Assembly: GCA_903840165.1 (NCBI GenBank)
Contig: CAIMEY010000055.1
Span: 1 to 64,000, forward strand
Source: an uncultured Myxococcales bacterium
Lineage (GTDB): Bacteria; Myxococcota_A; UBA9042
Direction of reading: 5' to 3'
DNA length: 64,000 nt
Position numbers and translations under genes: made by a program. Of the stretch, positions 36,901 to 45,658 are shown in pieces (positions within the stretch are counted from its first letter, which is position 1; the number at the start of each line of letters is the position of its first letter). Under the pieces are notes generated by a model that worked only from the letters and a program-made list of their open reading frames with translations, was not told the origin of the DNA and ran no database searches.

Positions 36901-38268
36901 AAGAAGTTGCCAACCCGGGGGCAAATGCAATGTCGCGCTCAATCGCTGGACGTCGTGGTCCCAGCCGACGATGTGCAGATCTTGCACGCCCGTTCCTATC
37001 CGGGCGTCTGCCTCCAAATTCACTTTACCCTGGCGCAGTTCCACGCCTGCTTGGTGGGTCGTGACGTCGCTGGTGATGAGCAGGGGCCGGGACTCGGCCT
37101 GCACCCTGCCGACTTGCAACTGCGCGCCGGCATTGAGTCGCCAGTTCTGGTGCATGTCGCCGCTGACATGGTCGCGGGCGGTCAGGCCATTGCCGGGTAG
37201 ATCGAGCCAGAGTTCCCGTGTTAATTCAAGGCGGTTGGGCGGAGACTCAGCCTCGCCGCGCCGCAATTCTTTGAACTGGAGTTTTTGCCCCGGCGTGGCC
37301 AGAAGCGTTCGTCCCGCTTTCTTCCAATCTTCGCCCAGTTGCGTGCGTTCCGGGTCCACGCTTTGCAGGCCCTGCAAGTCCACAGAGCGAACCGACTCCG
37401 CCGGTTGCCAAACCCAAGTCTCTTGAGGCTCAAAGAATTCGCCTTGAAGTTTAGGTGCTTCCAGCTCTTGTGGCGGCGTGCTGATCACAGCGTCAATCTC
37501 GATCACGTGCTGGCCGGGCTGACCGTGGACACGCACCGCGCCGTCACTGCCGAGTTGAACGGGCAGAGGACTGCGCACAGCGGTCGGTCTTGATCCGGCC
37601 CAAAGTACGGATCCTAAGAGCAATTCGCGTGTCTTGCCGCCGACACGCAGCGTCAAACGGGTGGTCACGCGCAGTGGGACGCCGTCTTGGATGCGCCGAG
37701 CCACGGCGACCGTCAATGTGTCGGTCTCTGCCGCAGGTTGCGATTGTTGCTGAAGAAAGAGGCGGTCACCTTCACGCTTGACCGTCTCCACGGCCTGGTC
37801 CCGCAGGCTCCACCGCAGCAGGGCGATCGACTCGGGCACGCTGAGCACTTCGGGTGGAGAATTCCAGGAAAAACGACCACGTACGACATGATGCCCTCCC
37901 TGGAGCTGCGCGCGGGCCAGCCCATCTGGCGTAGCCTCCACCACAGTGGGTTGGCCATCGACCGAAACATTGAGCGGCCAAGCGTGCTTATCGCCGGGCA
38001 GAATGACTTCGTCATCGCGGTCGAGCCAAACGTCCAAGCTAAAATGACCGCCGTCATCGCCTACGTCCAGCTGTAAAGTCCCTGGCCAGGCGCAGTTATG
38101 CTGCCCACCGAGTTGGGCGCACACCAAATCGCGGTGGGCATCGAGCACCCACGGTAGCCACGGTCGCAGCGGTGCGGGGATCGCCGGATAGGGCGAAACT
38201 GCCCAGGAAGACTGGCAAATACCAAGCAAGGCCAACATGGTCAGGGTCGCGGTTTGCACAAAACGCAT
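33985..38268 (-). CDS. Very large polytopic membrane protein with duplicated periplasmic module
   Basis: 1427 residues. A signal peptide (residues 1-23) leads to a periplasmic module of about 450 residues, then a block of membrane helices (about 480-575), a short Ala/Glu/Lys-rich loop, two helices (about 720-770, the second ending like a signal peptide, GARTAQAQ), a second periplasmic module and a C-terminal block of five or so helices. The starts of the two modules resemble each other: a Cys pair, GxLxLxV, RDxxxxLPG, LxGxH and a Gly-rich turn. Not a family I can name. The start has AGGAGAG upstream. Monocistronic; divergent from the aldo/keto reductase. Confidence 0.75.
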   Translation of the reverse strand: MRFVQTATLTMLALLGICQSSWAVSPYPAIPAPLRPWLPWVLDAHRDLVCAQLGGQHNCAWPGTLQLDVGDDGGHFSLDVWLDRDDEVILPGDKHAWPLNVSVDGQPTVVEATPDGLARAQLQGGHHVVRGRFSWNSPPEVLSVPESIALLRWSLRDQAVETVKREGDRLFLQQQSQPAAETDTLTVAVARRIQDGVPLRVTTRLTLRVGGKTRELLLGSVLWAGSRPTAVRSPLPVQLGSDGAVRVHGQPGQHVIEIDAVISTPPQELEAPKLQGEFFEPQETWVWQPAESVRSVDLQGLQSVDPERTQLGEDWKKAGRTLLATPGQKLQFKELRRGEAESPPNRLELTRELWLDLPGNGLTARDHVSGDMHQNWRLNAGAQLQVGRVQAESRPLLITSDVTTHQAGVELRQGKVNLEADARIGTGVQDLHIVGWDHDVQRLSATLHLPPGWQLLGAAGVDQVPQTWLGTWTLLEFFFVLMLASGAGRLLGWPWGILALVTLTLCHNEQEAPQWLWLNVLGALALVRALPAHWLKKIASMYHGFSVILLLMALLPFAADQVRFGLHPQAQLGDSQGDRSLVGSLAPSRPMAQAAPDEAKPDLAEMKKEEAEGAAAAPQAAAPAGAKGEPDQVIAGEKRPEDTGGQKAGKFRDSVAAVSKPMQTRNALSSYRLQQVDPNAVVQTGPGVPQWRWHDVPLHWQGPVSKDHVISLYLLSPTLHLWLNLLRAALVIILGLRLLDRARIRQWLAWLRGVPVTVVLAAALLGIGARTAQAQNDTKAIELLGELERRILQAEDCRGPCVTAGELGLEVQGNAVNLHVDIHAQRDASWVLPGPSDLLQIQSVTLDDQETQALRRLPGGHVAVRIPKGVHTLKLRGVLARQSVLTLQLDTNSPPHHVVWHSADWQLDGLDNNGVPEGSLQLSRKAQDMPRSATPGDRETDVELPPWYSVERHLQLGLPWKVTTLVHRDRADRPQLVKIPLLTGESVISDGIRVETVEGGIKVADVQFPRDVQEIAYEAELPVSALLSLKAPAAVSWTETWRLTCSPIWHCQWQGIAPIASQDQGELQPLWQPWPGETVQLQVTRPEGTAGQALTVDAVNYDVTPGQRLLEAVLKLQVRASQGGWRTLTLPAGAQVQSVMQGDKKVAIRPQGQTLRLPVEAGQQQFEIKWQQPWNRSFEEQVPPVLLGGPAANVTTTLHLGEDRWLLWALGPAWGPAVLFWSLVLLVVFMSFFLGRIQGPPLKTWHWLLLGLGCLQLPVFAIICLVGWFLAMASRRRYGLSGPPLPIAAHNLLQVALFGSTLVFLGILYAAIHANLLLEVDMQVAGNGSTGHLLRWYTDRTSDALPSAAMISLPILSWRLAMLLWALWLVSALLRWLPWAWQALSVGGLWLSHPKPAPRKEIPPPPPGRATLPEVGDAPGVQGPKVP

Positions 38269-38542
38269 GGGAACTCTCCTGCCGTCTGCGGTCCAAGATA
38301 ACGACGCCGCGGTCTGGGACGCGTCAACGGTGCTGTCGGTTCAAGCCCAGCCAGTGTCGCGCAATTGCCGGCCAATTCCCAGGGTCGGCGATCAGCATTT
38401 GGGTCTGGGTCCCCCGGCTGGCCGGCGCGCAGTTCCTCGCGGGATTGCAGGGTTGGCGACGTGTGCATTGACACGCCCGGGTCAATCGCCGATCACAGCG
38501 CCGATGGACCGTGCGATCACGCGGCGGCAGGTGGAGAAAACG

Positions 38543-39577
38543 ATGAAGTATCGAAATCTTGGCAACAGTGGCGTGCAAGTCTCGACCCTTTGTTTGGGCG
38601 GCATGACCTTCGGCGAGCCCGACGCCTCTTCGATGATGCACGGCGCCGCGAGTCCCAAGGAAGTCGCGCACCAGATCCTCGACCGTGCGGTTGATGCGGG
38701 CATTAACTTCATTGATGTGGCTGATATTTATGGCAATGACGGCCTTTCGGAGCGCGTTCTCGGCGAATGGCTGACCGCGACCGACCAGCGCGACAATCTG
38801 GTCATTGCGACCAAGTTCCGCTTCCGCAGCCGTCCGGGTGCCAATGGGTCCGGCGCTTCCCGTTACCGAATCATGCGTTGCGTTGAAGATAGTCTGGACC
38901 GCTTGCGCACTGACCGCATCGACCTCTACCAAATCCATGCCCAAGACCTCGATGTGCCGGAAGACGAAATCCTGCGTGCTTTGGATGACTTGATTCGCCA
39001 AGGTAAGGTGCTGTACGTCGGTTGCAGCAACTACACCGCCTATCGGCTGATGCAGTCCTTGTGGACGAGCGATTCGCAGCATTTGACGCGATTCGTCAGT
39101 CTTCAGGCCCAGTACAACCTGGTCGTGCGCGACCTGGAGCGCGAGCACCTGCCTCTGTGCCAGACCCAAGGCCTGGGCCTGTTGCCGTGGTCACCCCTGG
39201 CGGGTGGCTTCTTGTCTGGCAAGTACATGTCTGCACAGACGATTCCTCCCGGATCGCGATTTGAAACGGAGCGTTTCCGGCAGAATCTGCAGCGCTTTGA
39301 CAAGCCGCGCAACTGGGCGATTCTTCAGGCCTTGGAGCAAGTTGCCGCCCAATTGAATGCCCCTGTAAGTGCCGTCGCTCTGGCGTGGCTCCTGCATCAA
39401 CCCGCTGTTTCATCAGTGATTTTCGGCGCAAGAACTCTTGACCAACTGCAAGCCAACTTGCAGGCCGCAGTGCTCGAATTGAGCCACGATCAGAAGCAGA
39501 TACTTGATAATGCAAGCGAATTTGATGTTGGCTATCCCTACGACTTTCTAGCCCGTGTCAGCGGCGGACGCTGGTAG
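38543..39577 (+). CDS. Aldo/keto reductase
   Basis: NAD(P)H-dependent reductase of the AKR superfamily, 344 residues. TIM-barrel motifs: LGNSGVQVSTLCLGGMTFG, the catalytic Asp/Tyr in INFIDVADIYGN, Lys in VIATKF, His in LYQIHAQD, GKVLYVGCSNYTAYRL and the NADP-binding SSVIFGART. Best like YajO/Gfo-type or KchB relatives. ATG with GGAG at 8 nt. Its last 30 nt overlap the end of the Dam-type gene on the other strand. Substrate unknown. Confidence 0.92.
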   Translation: MKYRNLGNSGVQVSTLCLGGMTFGEPDASSMMHGAASPKEVAHQILDRAVDAGINFIDVADIYGNDGLSERVLGEWLTATDQRDNLVIATKFRFRSRPGANGSGASRYRIMRCVEDSLDRLRTDRIDLYQIHAQDLDVPEDEILRALDDLIRQGKVLYVGCSNYTAYRLMQSLWTSDSQHLTRFVSLQAQYNLVVRDLEREHLPLCQTQGLGLLPWSPLAGGFLSGKYMSAQTIPPGSRFETERFRQNLQRFDKPRNWAILQALEQVAAQLNAPVSAVALAWLLHQPAVSSVIFGARTLDQLQANLQAAVLELSHDQKQILDNASEFDVGYPYDFLARVSGGRW

Positions 39578-40522
39578 GGGCCAGCGCCCCTGCTGCAGCA
39601 AACTGTGGTGCAATGCTGGGGAAACGTAAAGAGATTCAAAGGTTTCCTCGTTGCGACCCAGCAGCGTTGCCTGGCTCGAACGCCCCGCGGCCAACTCCAG
39701 GTGAACTAGGCCGAGGCTGGCCGGCAGCGGCTGGCCATAGCTGCGGCTGCCCGTGCGACCGTCCAGACTTACCAGGTAACGGATTTGCCTTTCATTAGCC
39801 AAGGATAGCGCGGCGATGAAGCGGGGCAGATCCAGGCCTTGCTGGTAGCGCTGGTTGACCTTGCCGCTGACGCCGACATAGGGCGGGTCCAGATACGCCA
39901 AATCTTCGGGGGTCACCTGCTGCAAAAGAACTTCATAATCACAGGCATGAATGGCGACGCGGCCGGCCAGCGCCTGGTGGGCTGATGTCAAGCGACTCCG
40001 CATCAGTTCGGGACGTGTACCTAGGCGTCGCCTGTCCGGCGCTTGGTTAAAGGCCCCGGCGCGGTTGAAGCGCACGGCGTTCTTGACACAGCGTGCCAAT
40101 AAATACAGGAGCTTGCCTGGGTCTTGATCGAGGTTGAACTCGGCGCGGACCTTCAAGAAAAGAGCTGTTGGATCAGGCTGTTGCGCGTGCCATAGCTGTG
40201 CATAGGTTTGGGCCAAGGCGTCGGGCGCATCGACAATGGCCTGCCACAGCTGCACCAGAGGGAACAGGCTGTCTCCCAAGGTGAATTTCTGGGCAGCACC
40301 TTGATGCGCGACCGCCAGCGCCAGCGCTCCGGAGCCGACGAAGGGTTCGTACCACGTGCGAATACCGCCTGGAATCAGTGGTAAAATCGCTGACGCCAGT
40401 CGCCTCTTGCTGCCCTGGTAAGCAATGGGCTGCGCATGCAGCTCCGCACGCCGGTCGGCCGGATGCCTCGCAGCTAGGCGCGGGGCGGCTTGAGGCGCTG
40501 TCAGCAAGAAAGGTTCAGTCAT
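39548..40522 (-). CDS. Dam-like DNA adenine-N6 methyltransferase (D12 class)
   Basis: 324 residues with the D12 set: YQGSKRRLASAILPLIP (AdoMet-side Gly/Lys loop), YEPFVGSGALALAVA (motif I) and YLDPPYVG (motif IV DPPY, catalytic), arranged in the alpha-type order. This class methylates adenine in short sites such as GATC. No restriction endonuclease is beside it, so it appears to be an orphan methylase. It follows the beta-barrel gene by 6 nt and seems to be in the mlaC-barrel-dam unit. Target site cannot be told from the sequence. Confidence 0.88.
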   Translation of the reverse strand: MTEPFLLTAPQAAPRLAARHPADRRAELHAQPIAYQGSKRRLASAILPLIPGGIRTWYEPFVGSGALALAVAHQGAAQKFTLGDSLFPLVQLWQAIVDAPDALAQTYAQLWHAQQPDPTALFLKVRAEFNLDQDPGKLLYLLARCVKNAVRFNRAGAFNQAPDRRRLGTRPELMRSRLTSAHQALAGRVAIHACDYEVLLQQVTPEDLAYLDPPYVGVSGKVNQRYQQGLDLPRFIAALSLANERQIRYLVSLDGRTGSRSYGQPLPASLGLVHLELAAGRSSQATLLGRNEETFESLYVSPALHHSLLQQGRWPLPASAADTG

Positions 40523-40528
40523 TTTCAG

Positions 40529-41503
40529 CTATTGGCCAGCGTCAAATGGAACGACCCAGGTCAGACCGACGCCCACAATCCACTCGTCCGCCTGCGCCGC
40601 GTTCACCTGGACGCTGGCATCGAGGCCCAGACGTGCACCGTGCCAACCCAGCCCGCCGCCAACGAAATGGCGAACGGCATGGCCCACCTCCGATTGGTCA
40701 AAGACATAGCCCGCCCGCAGATGTAACCCTTCGTCGCCAAAGAGATACCCCGCACCAACACGGTACATTTGGCCACTGGCCGCGCTCGTGCCCGCCGCCG
40801 CTGTCGGGTTCTGCGCGCCAAAGGAGGCATCGGCCTCCGCCAGCAAATGTGGGTCTAAATAGCCAATACCAAAAGCAATTCTTCGTGGTGCTTCGGCTGC
40901 GTCTGGGCTTAGGCCATTGCGCAAGACAACGCCCAGACGCACACTTTGTAGGGCAAGATCGATGCCCAAGTCTCCGGTCCACAAAGCTAAACTACGTTTT
41001 GTCAGGGGCGTGACCGTGGAGCCCGCGAAGGTGTCGACCGCTAAGTGGCGGATGCTACCACCGATCATGACGCGACCGGCTTCGCTGTTGACACCGAGTG
41101 CGACGCCGCCTCGCAAATCAGAGCCTTGGCGCGCAGGTGCACCCAAGCCCCAGTTGGTGTCGTAGGCGTAGCCAATGCCGCCAGCAAGCCCCCAACCCGA
41201 TGTTCCGTCTACGGAAGCGCCGTACAAGGTGCTGTTGCCCGCGGCATTGTTGCGCACAAAGCCGCCTTCAAAAGTCTGCTGAGGTACCTGAGCCATCGCC
41301 GCAGGATTGCTGTACAAAGCTGGGACGCCGCTGCCTCCAGCCGCAACTGCATCGCCGACTCCAAGGCTGACTGCACCGGCCCCAGCAGGCCGATACGGGC
41401 CAAATCCGACGAGCCATCCAGCCAAACAGAGTAAAATTATGGGGGAAAATGGGTCTAGTGCCGGCCATCGCGCACGACGTGCCGGGGCGGATGGGCTGTT
41501 CAT
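40529..41503 (-). CDS. Outer-membrane beta-barrel protein
   Basis: 324 residues with a signal peptide (hydrophobic LLCLAGWLVGF) and alternating Gly/aromatic strands to the end (FGIGYLDPHL, GAGYLFGDEGLHLRAGYVF, GVGLTWVVPF). The early motif SGVPALYSNPAAMAQV resembles the N-terminus of PorV/OmpP1-like barrels. The ATG overlaps the mlaC stop (ATGA) and has AAGAAGG upstream. Coupling to mlaC suggests a role in outer-membrane lipid or hydrophobic substrate handling; inference. Confidence 0.75.
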   Translation of the reverse strand: MNSPSAPARRARWPALDPFSPIILLCLAGWLVGFGPYRPAGAGAVSLGVGDAVAAGGSGVPALYSNPAAMAQVPQQTFEGGFVRNNAAGNSTLYGASVDGTSGWGLAGGIGYAYDTNWGLGAPARQGSDLRGGVALGVNSEAGRVMIGGSIRHLAVDTFAGSTVTPLTKRSLALWTGDLGIDLALQSVRLGVVLRNGLSPDAAEAPRRIAFGIGYLDPHLLAEADASFGAQNPTAAAGTSAASGQMYRVGAGYLFGDEGLHLRAGYVFDQSEVGHAVRHFVGGGLGWHGARLGLDASVQVNAAQADEWIVGVGLTWVVPFDAGQ

Positions 41504-42165
41504 GCGGCCTTCTTGTCCGCAGCCTTCTTCATCCGTTTGATAAGTCCGTCCCATCCTTCGCGTTCCAGCACTTTCTTGAACGAAGATCGATAGGTTTGCA
41601 CTTGGCTGGCGTCGTCGACAACGATGTCCCACACCAGCCAATGGCCACCGCTTTGGTGCAACTTGTAGAGCACTTCGGCGCTTGTCTTGTTCACAGTGAT
41701 CGTCGTGGCCACGTCCGCCTTGTCACCAGCCGGTGTCGCAACCTTGCCGTATTGGATTTCGACCGGATTGCCAGGCTTCCACCGTTTGACGTAGGTGTTG
41801 CGCACCATCTTGGTCAATAATCCTGTAAATTCAGTTTTTTGTGCGTCAACAAGCGTGTCCCACTTGCCCGGCAGGGTTAGGCGCGCCATTTCGGCAAAAT
41901 CGACCACTGTTTCCAGATCGTCGCCAATGACCTTATGCAACGCGGTCAAATCCGCAGTCTTCTTGCTTAGTTCATTGAGGTGTTGATAGAGTTCTTCAAT
42001 AAATTTACGGGGATCGCTCGATGTCGCCACGGCCTTGCGTGCTGCAGGGGTCGTTGTGGCCGTCACGGGGGCCGCCGCCGTCCCTTTGGCCCATGCGCCC
42101 GTTGAGGTTAGCAGGCCCGCGACTGTCATCAATGCACTGATCTGATTGGAAAACCTGTAGGTCAT
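41500..42165 (-). CDS. mlaC: MlaC/Ttg2D family periplasmic phospholipid-binding protein
   Basis: Family members carry phospholipid between outer and inner membrane to keep lipid asymmetry. 221 residues: signal peptide with cleavage near AWA, then the mostly helical MlaC fold with KFIEELYQHLNEL, the DFAEMARLTLPGKW segment and TTITVNKTSAEVLYKLHQSGGHWLVWDIVVDDAS, characteristic of the family. ATG with GGAGGCAGGA upstream. The mlaFEBD genes are not in the window. It is followed by a beta-barrel gene, overlapping by 4 nt. Confidence 0.9.
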   Translation of the reverse strand: MTYRFSNQISALMTVAGLLTSTGAWAKGTAAAPVTATTTPAARKAVATSSDPRKFIEELYQHLNELSKKTADLTALHKVIGDDLETVVDFAEMARLTLPGKWDTLVDAQKTEFTGLLTKMVRNTYVKRWKPGNPVEIQYGKVATPAGDKADVATTITVNKTSAEVLYKLHQSGGHWLVWDIVVDDASQVQTYRSSFKKVLEREGWDGLIKRMKKAADKKAA

Positions 42166-42260
42166 TTCCTGCCTCCCTGCGTCTTGGCGGTTGTCGTATT
42201 GCGGGCCGTGGCCTCAGGCGATCCACCGTGGTGCATCAACGCAACGCCGGGCTGAATCCT

Positions 42261-43817
42261 TCACGGGGTCGACGCCGGCGGCGCTGCTGTTTTTGGCGTC
42301 GTTGCTTCCGATGTCTTTGCTTCCGGCGTCTTTGCTTCCGCCGTCTTCGATTCCGCCGTCTTCGATTCCGCCGCTTGAGTTGTGATATTCACGGGTTGTG
42401 TGGTATTTGGCCCGACCATCGCCACCACATCCGTGCCCACCGCGCGACTCAGGGCCGCCACCTGCACATTGTAGTTGAGAATCGCCTCAAAGTACGTGAC
42501 TCGGCGACGATAATACGCCTCTACGGCCCTCTGCACTTCGGTCATGTCGTCGGCAAAGCCGTCCTCGTAGCGCTGTTGTTCGGCCGTCAGCCAGCCGCGG
42601 GCGGCCTTCATGGCATCGCGTTGGACCTCTAGCATGGCGCGCATGTCCGCCAACTCTCTATATACTTGGCGCAATTCCATAAGAGCCTTGCTCCGCTCTC
42701 CCTGTTCTTGCAGCACTTGCGCGTGCCAATCGACTTCGGCCTGGTCGACCTTGACCCAGAGGCGAAAAATGTCGGTATTCCAGCGCAAAGCCACGCCAAT
42801 ACCACTGGTTGCGGTGTTGTTCGGGTTGGTGGCGATGGAATCCTGGGTCGTCGCCCGGGACGGCGCGTAGGTGCCCGCCAGCCGACCGACGAAGACCAAG
42901 TCCGGCCACAATTGGTCTTTAGCCAACTGCACTTGGATTGCACGCGCTTGGGAGCCAGCAAGGAGCGCCTGCAGCTTTGGATTGTGAGCCGCGGCATATT
43001 GCTCGTAAAATTCAGTAGTTTGCAGCGGAAACTCGATGGCATCAAAGCGCGACGTCGTTTCAAACACCGTGGCCGTCGACGTGTTCAGGGCCATGCGCAG
43101 CCCGTCTTGGGCTTGTTGGCGGCCTCGCTCTAAACCCCGCATTTTGTCTTCAAAATCGGCAATTAGAATCTTCAGGCGCAGCAAATCGCTCTGGTTGAAG
43201 CGGTCATCGGCCTCGTCGCGTAATTGTTCAACTTTTCTCCGCTGTTCGTCCAGGAGCTTCTTGCCCTCGGTGACCATGTCCTGCAATTCCGCGACCATCG
43301 CTAGGCCCCAGTAGGCACGCGAAAGCTGGTAGCGCATTTCGTCGGCGGCGATGCGTCGTGTGGCGATGCCTATCTCGACGCCTTGGGCGGCCAGATCGCG
43401 GAGATCAGAGATTTTACCAAAACTATAGAGGGGTTGAGCCAGAGACAGGCTGCCGACCAAGATGGGGCCGAGGCTGCTCGGGCCGTAATTGTAGTCGTAA
43501 AACGGATTGCTGCCGTCGGTGCCAGCCTTCTGCGTCGGCAAAGCGGAGGCAAATCCAGAGATTTCAAACTTAGGCAGCCAAGCGGTATGCGCCTCTTTGA
43601 CCTTGAGTTCGTAGGCGTCCAAGCTCAAATTCGCAGCCAATACCAACGGTGAACGCTTCAAGCTTTCAGCGTAACACTGGGCAAAGGTACAGCGGATCTG
43701 GCGTCCGTCCTGGGCCGGGCGATCGGCCTGTGCTGGATCGGCCATGGCTAGGATAGGTTGCGCGGCCACAAGCCCGATAAGCGTCAGGAAAGACAGCGTT
43801 TTCTTTACCAATGCCAT
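42261..43817 (-). CDS. TolC-family outer-membrane efflux protein
   Basis: 518 residues: signal peptide, then the two helical-hairpin repeats of TolC proteins (long coiled coil stretches, for example LRDEADDRFNQSDLLRLKILIADFEDKMRG) that form the periplasmic tunnel of type I secretion or RND efflux. The C-terminal about 30 residues are (A/E)SKTAE-like repeats, unusual for the family and encoded by 15-bp DNA repeats. ATG preferred over a TTG two codons upstream. Located 95 nt upstream of mlaC on the same strand, so likely the head of the tolC-mlaC-barrel-dam unit. No adaptor or pump gene present. Confidence 0.88.
   Translation of the reverse strand: MALVKKTLSFLTLIGLVAAQPILAMADPAQADRPAQDGRQIRCTFAQCYAESLKRSPLVLAANLSLDAYELKVKEAHTAWLPKFEISGFASALPTQKAGTDGSNPFYDYNYGPSSLGPILVGSLSLAQPLYSFGKISDLRDLAAQGVEIGIATRRIAADEMRYQLSRAYWGLAMVAELQDMVTEGKKLLDEQRRKVEQLRDEADDRFNQSDLLRLKILIADFEDKMRGLERGRQQAQDGLRMALNTSTATVFETTSRFDAIEFPLQTTEFYEQYAAAHNPKLQALLAGSQARAIQVQLAKDQLWPDLVFVGRLAGTYAPSRATTQDSIATNPNNTATSGIGVALRWNTDIFRLWVKVDQAEVDWHAQVLQEQGERSKALMELRQVYRELADMRAMLEVQRDAMKAARGWLTAEQQRYEDGFADDMTEVQRAVEAYYRRRVTYFEAILNYNVQVAALSRAVGTDVVAMVGPNTTQPVNITTQAAESKTAESKTAEAKTPEAKTSEATTPKTAAPPASTP
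42313..42372 (-). repeat. Four 15-bp tandem repeats in the tolC-type gene
   Basis: GTCTTTGCTTCCGGC-like units of exactly 15 bp stand at 42313, 42328, 42343 and 42358 and encode the Lys/Thr/Glu/Ala-rich tail of the protein. The period keeps the reading frame. Confidence 0.85.
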
Positions 43818-43880
43818 GGCCAATTCCGCGGTCTCACCCAGCCTCGGGCGGGCCCAGTGTGCCGACGCACGTCGTTTGCG

Positions 43881-45377
43881 TCAAAAACCGCTCTTGAGCT
43901 TGACCAAGTCCTGAGCCAGGGCCAGCAGATTCAGGGCCGCGACGTAGGGACCATCGTGCCCGAGACCGCAAAAGGAAGCGTTGCCGCCCAATAGTATGTT
44001 TTTATAGCCCGTTTGCGTTGCCACGGGGCTCGTGCCCAGCGTTTGCGCAATGGCCTCGCCGTAGCAGGGCTGTAGTTCGGTCGGGTCGACGTCGGCCATC
44101 TCGCCATCCTGGCCTGCCCTGAGCCACGGCGTGTCGCGAAACACCAGATGTTCGCTGAGAAAAGGGATAGTTTCCTCCACCCGGCGCTGCAGGCGGTCCA
44201 GCAGGTGTTCAGCCGTGCGCGGCCCTCCCGAGGCCGCATGCAAGGGCACCCGCATAGACGCTGTAATCAAACGTAATTCGCGTTCTTCGGCCGATCCGCC
44301 AATATCGGCGTCGCGGGCGATATGGACGCAGTTATCTTCTTCCAGAGGCAGCAGCAAGTCATGGACAGCAAAGGCATGTCGGGCCAACGCCTCGGGGATC
44401 GCCCGCGCCCGGACGACAAAATTGCCGACGAACGTGTAGTACACGGGCTGCAACATATGAATGGCGTGGTGGTATTCCTCGTCCTGCACTTCCTGCGGAA
44501 TCAAATGGAAAAACCGTTTTGGGTCGGTGTTGCAGACCAGCAGATCACAGCCAATGACCTGACGTCGGTCGCGCAGCACCACGGCGACGGCTTTGCCCCG
44601 GCGCATATCGATTTGCACCGCGCTGGCCTTGGTCAGGACGTCGCCAGCACCTTGCTTGACCAAGTCGAGGAAGAGGTCCCTCAGGGCATCGGGCCCTTTG
44701 TCAAACGTATACGTGCCCTTACCCAGTTCAGTCACCGCGCGCACAAAGGTCGCTGGATAGGGCTTGGCGGGCAACATCCCAGAGACAAAGCGGAAAGGTG
44801 CATGAACCATGGCGCGCAAGGGCGAACCGTGCGGCAGGCGCTGCAGGGGGTCATCCATGGCCCATTCGTCTTCAAGGAAGGGAAATCGCGCTGTAAGCCT
44901 TCGGATTGCAAAGCGTTCTACCAGTCCGCTTGGGGGCATCGTCGGCCGCAGCCGCAGCACTTCTTCCACCTGAGCATCGACATCAGCCACCGTGCGGTAG
45001 AACTCGCCAATTGCTTGAACTTGCTCCGGAAACTCGCGCCGAAGCTCGCGTTGCAACACCCGGTCTTGGCTGGAAATGTCCAGGCGCGCCTTGGGCAAGA
45101 GGACCTGATACGCCGGCTCTTGGGCGCGGGGCAGGTTGCGCAACTCCAGGCCGAGACTGAGTTCTTCAAAAACCCTGCGCACAGGCGGGCTTTGCAGGCC
45201 GTAGATGAGATCCAGGCGCCGCACCAGCGTATGGCCCTGCTGTTCGTACAGCGCGCCGGAGGTTCCCTGGCCCAAAATAAGTACGCGATACCCACGCTTG
45301 GCGCATAGGGCGCCAAAGACCAGCCCGGCCAGGTCGGTGCCGACGATGACGATTTGGTAGTGGGAAGTCGTGCTCAC
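43881..45377 (-). CDS. FAD/NAD(P)-binding oxidoreductase, phytoene-desaturase-like
   Basis: 498 residues with the CrtI-type layout: an N-terminal dinucleotide fold (IVIVGTDLAGLVFGALCAKRGYRVLILGQG) and the C-terminal FAD segment NILLGGNASFCGLGHDGPYVAALN. The first motif has GTDLAG where GxGxxG is usual; the second Gly is Asp. Such proteins desaturate or isomerise carotenoids or other polyenes, or oxidise retinoid-like substrates, but no carotenoid gene is near. Start GTG put at the domain beginning; upstream codons look non-coding. Divergent from the FG-GAP/ASPIC gene. Confidence 0.82.
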   Translation of the reverse strand: MSTTSHYQIVIVGTDLAGLVFGALCAKRGYRVLILGQGTSGALYEQQGHTLVRRLDLIYGLQSPPVRRVFEELSLGLELRNLPRAQEPAYQVLLPKARLDISSQDRVLQRELRREFPEQVQAIGEFYRTVADVDAQVEEVLRLRPTMPPSGLVERFAIRRLTARFPFLEDEWAMDDPLQRLPHGSPLRAMVHAPFRFVSGMLPAKPYPATFVRAVTELGKGTYTFDKGPDALRDLFLDLVKQGAGDVLTKASAVQIDMRRGKAVAVVLRDRRQVIGCDLLVCNTDPKRFFHLIPQEVQDEEYHHAIHMLQPVYYTFVGNFVVRARAIPEALARHAFAVHDLLLPLEEDNCVHIARDADIGGSAEERELRLITASMRVPLHAASGGPRTAEHLLDRLQRRVEETIPFLSEHLVFRDTPWLRAGQDGEMADVDPTELQPCYGEAIAQTLGTSPVATQTGYKNILLGGNASFCGLGHDGPYVAALNLLALAQDLVKLKSGF

Positions 45378-45658
45378 GCGTTCAGTCTTTCGGCCGCGAC
45401 GTGCGGCGTGCGCAGGGTAGCGCAGGTTGAGGCTTTGGGCGAGTCGCCCGCCGCGGGCCCCTGCACATGGGGTGTCGACCCGGAGCACGCCCCTGGTTGG
45501 TCAATTGGTGACAGGCCAGGACGACCGCTGGGCTGGGCCGGGCGTCTCCATGCTTTCTGATTTTTATCGACAATTGGCGGAAAGACGCCCCTGCGGTCGC
45601 CGATTCTCGGGCTGCCATCGCCTTGCCCAAGGTCCCTGCATCCTGCACACTGCCAGAC

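Noticed and set aside
39548-40522. Restriction-modification system
   Set aside because: Only a methylase is found; neighbours on both sides are an aldo/keto reductase and an outer-membrane protein.
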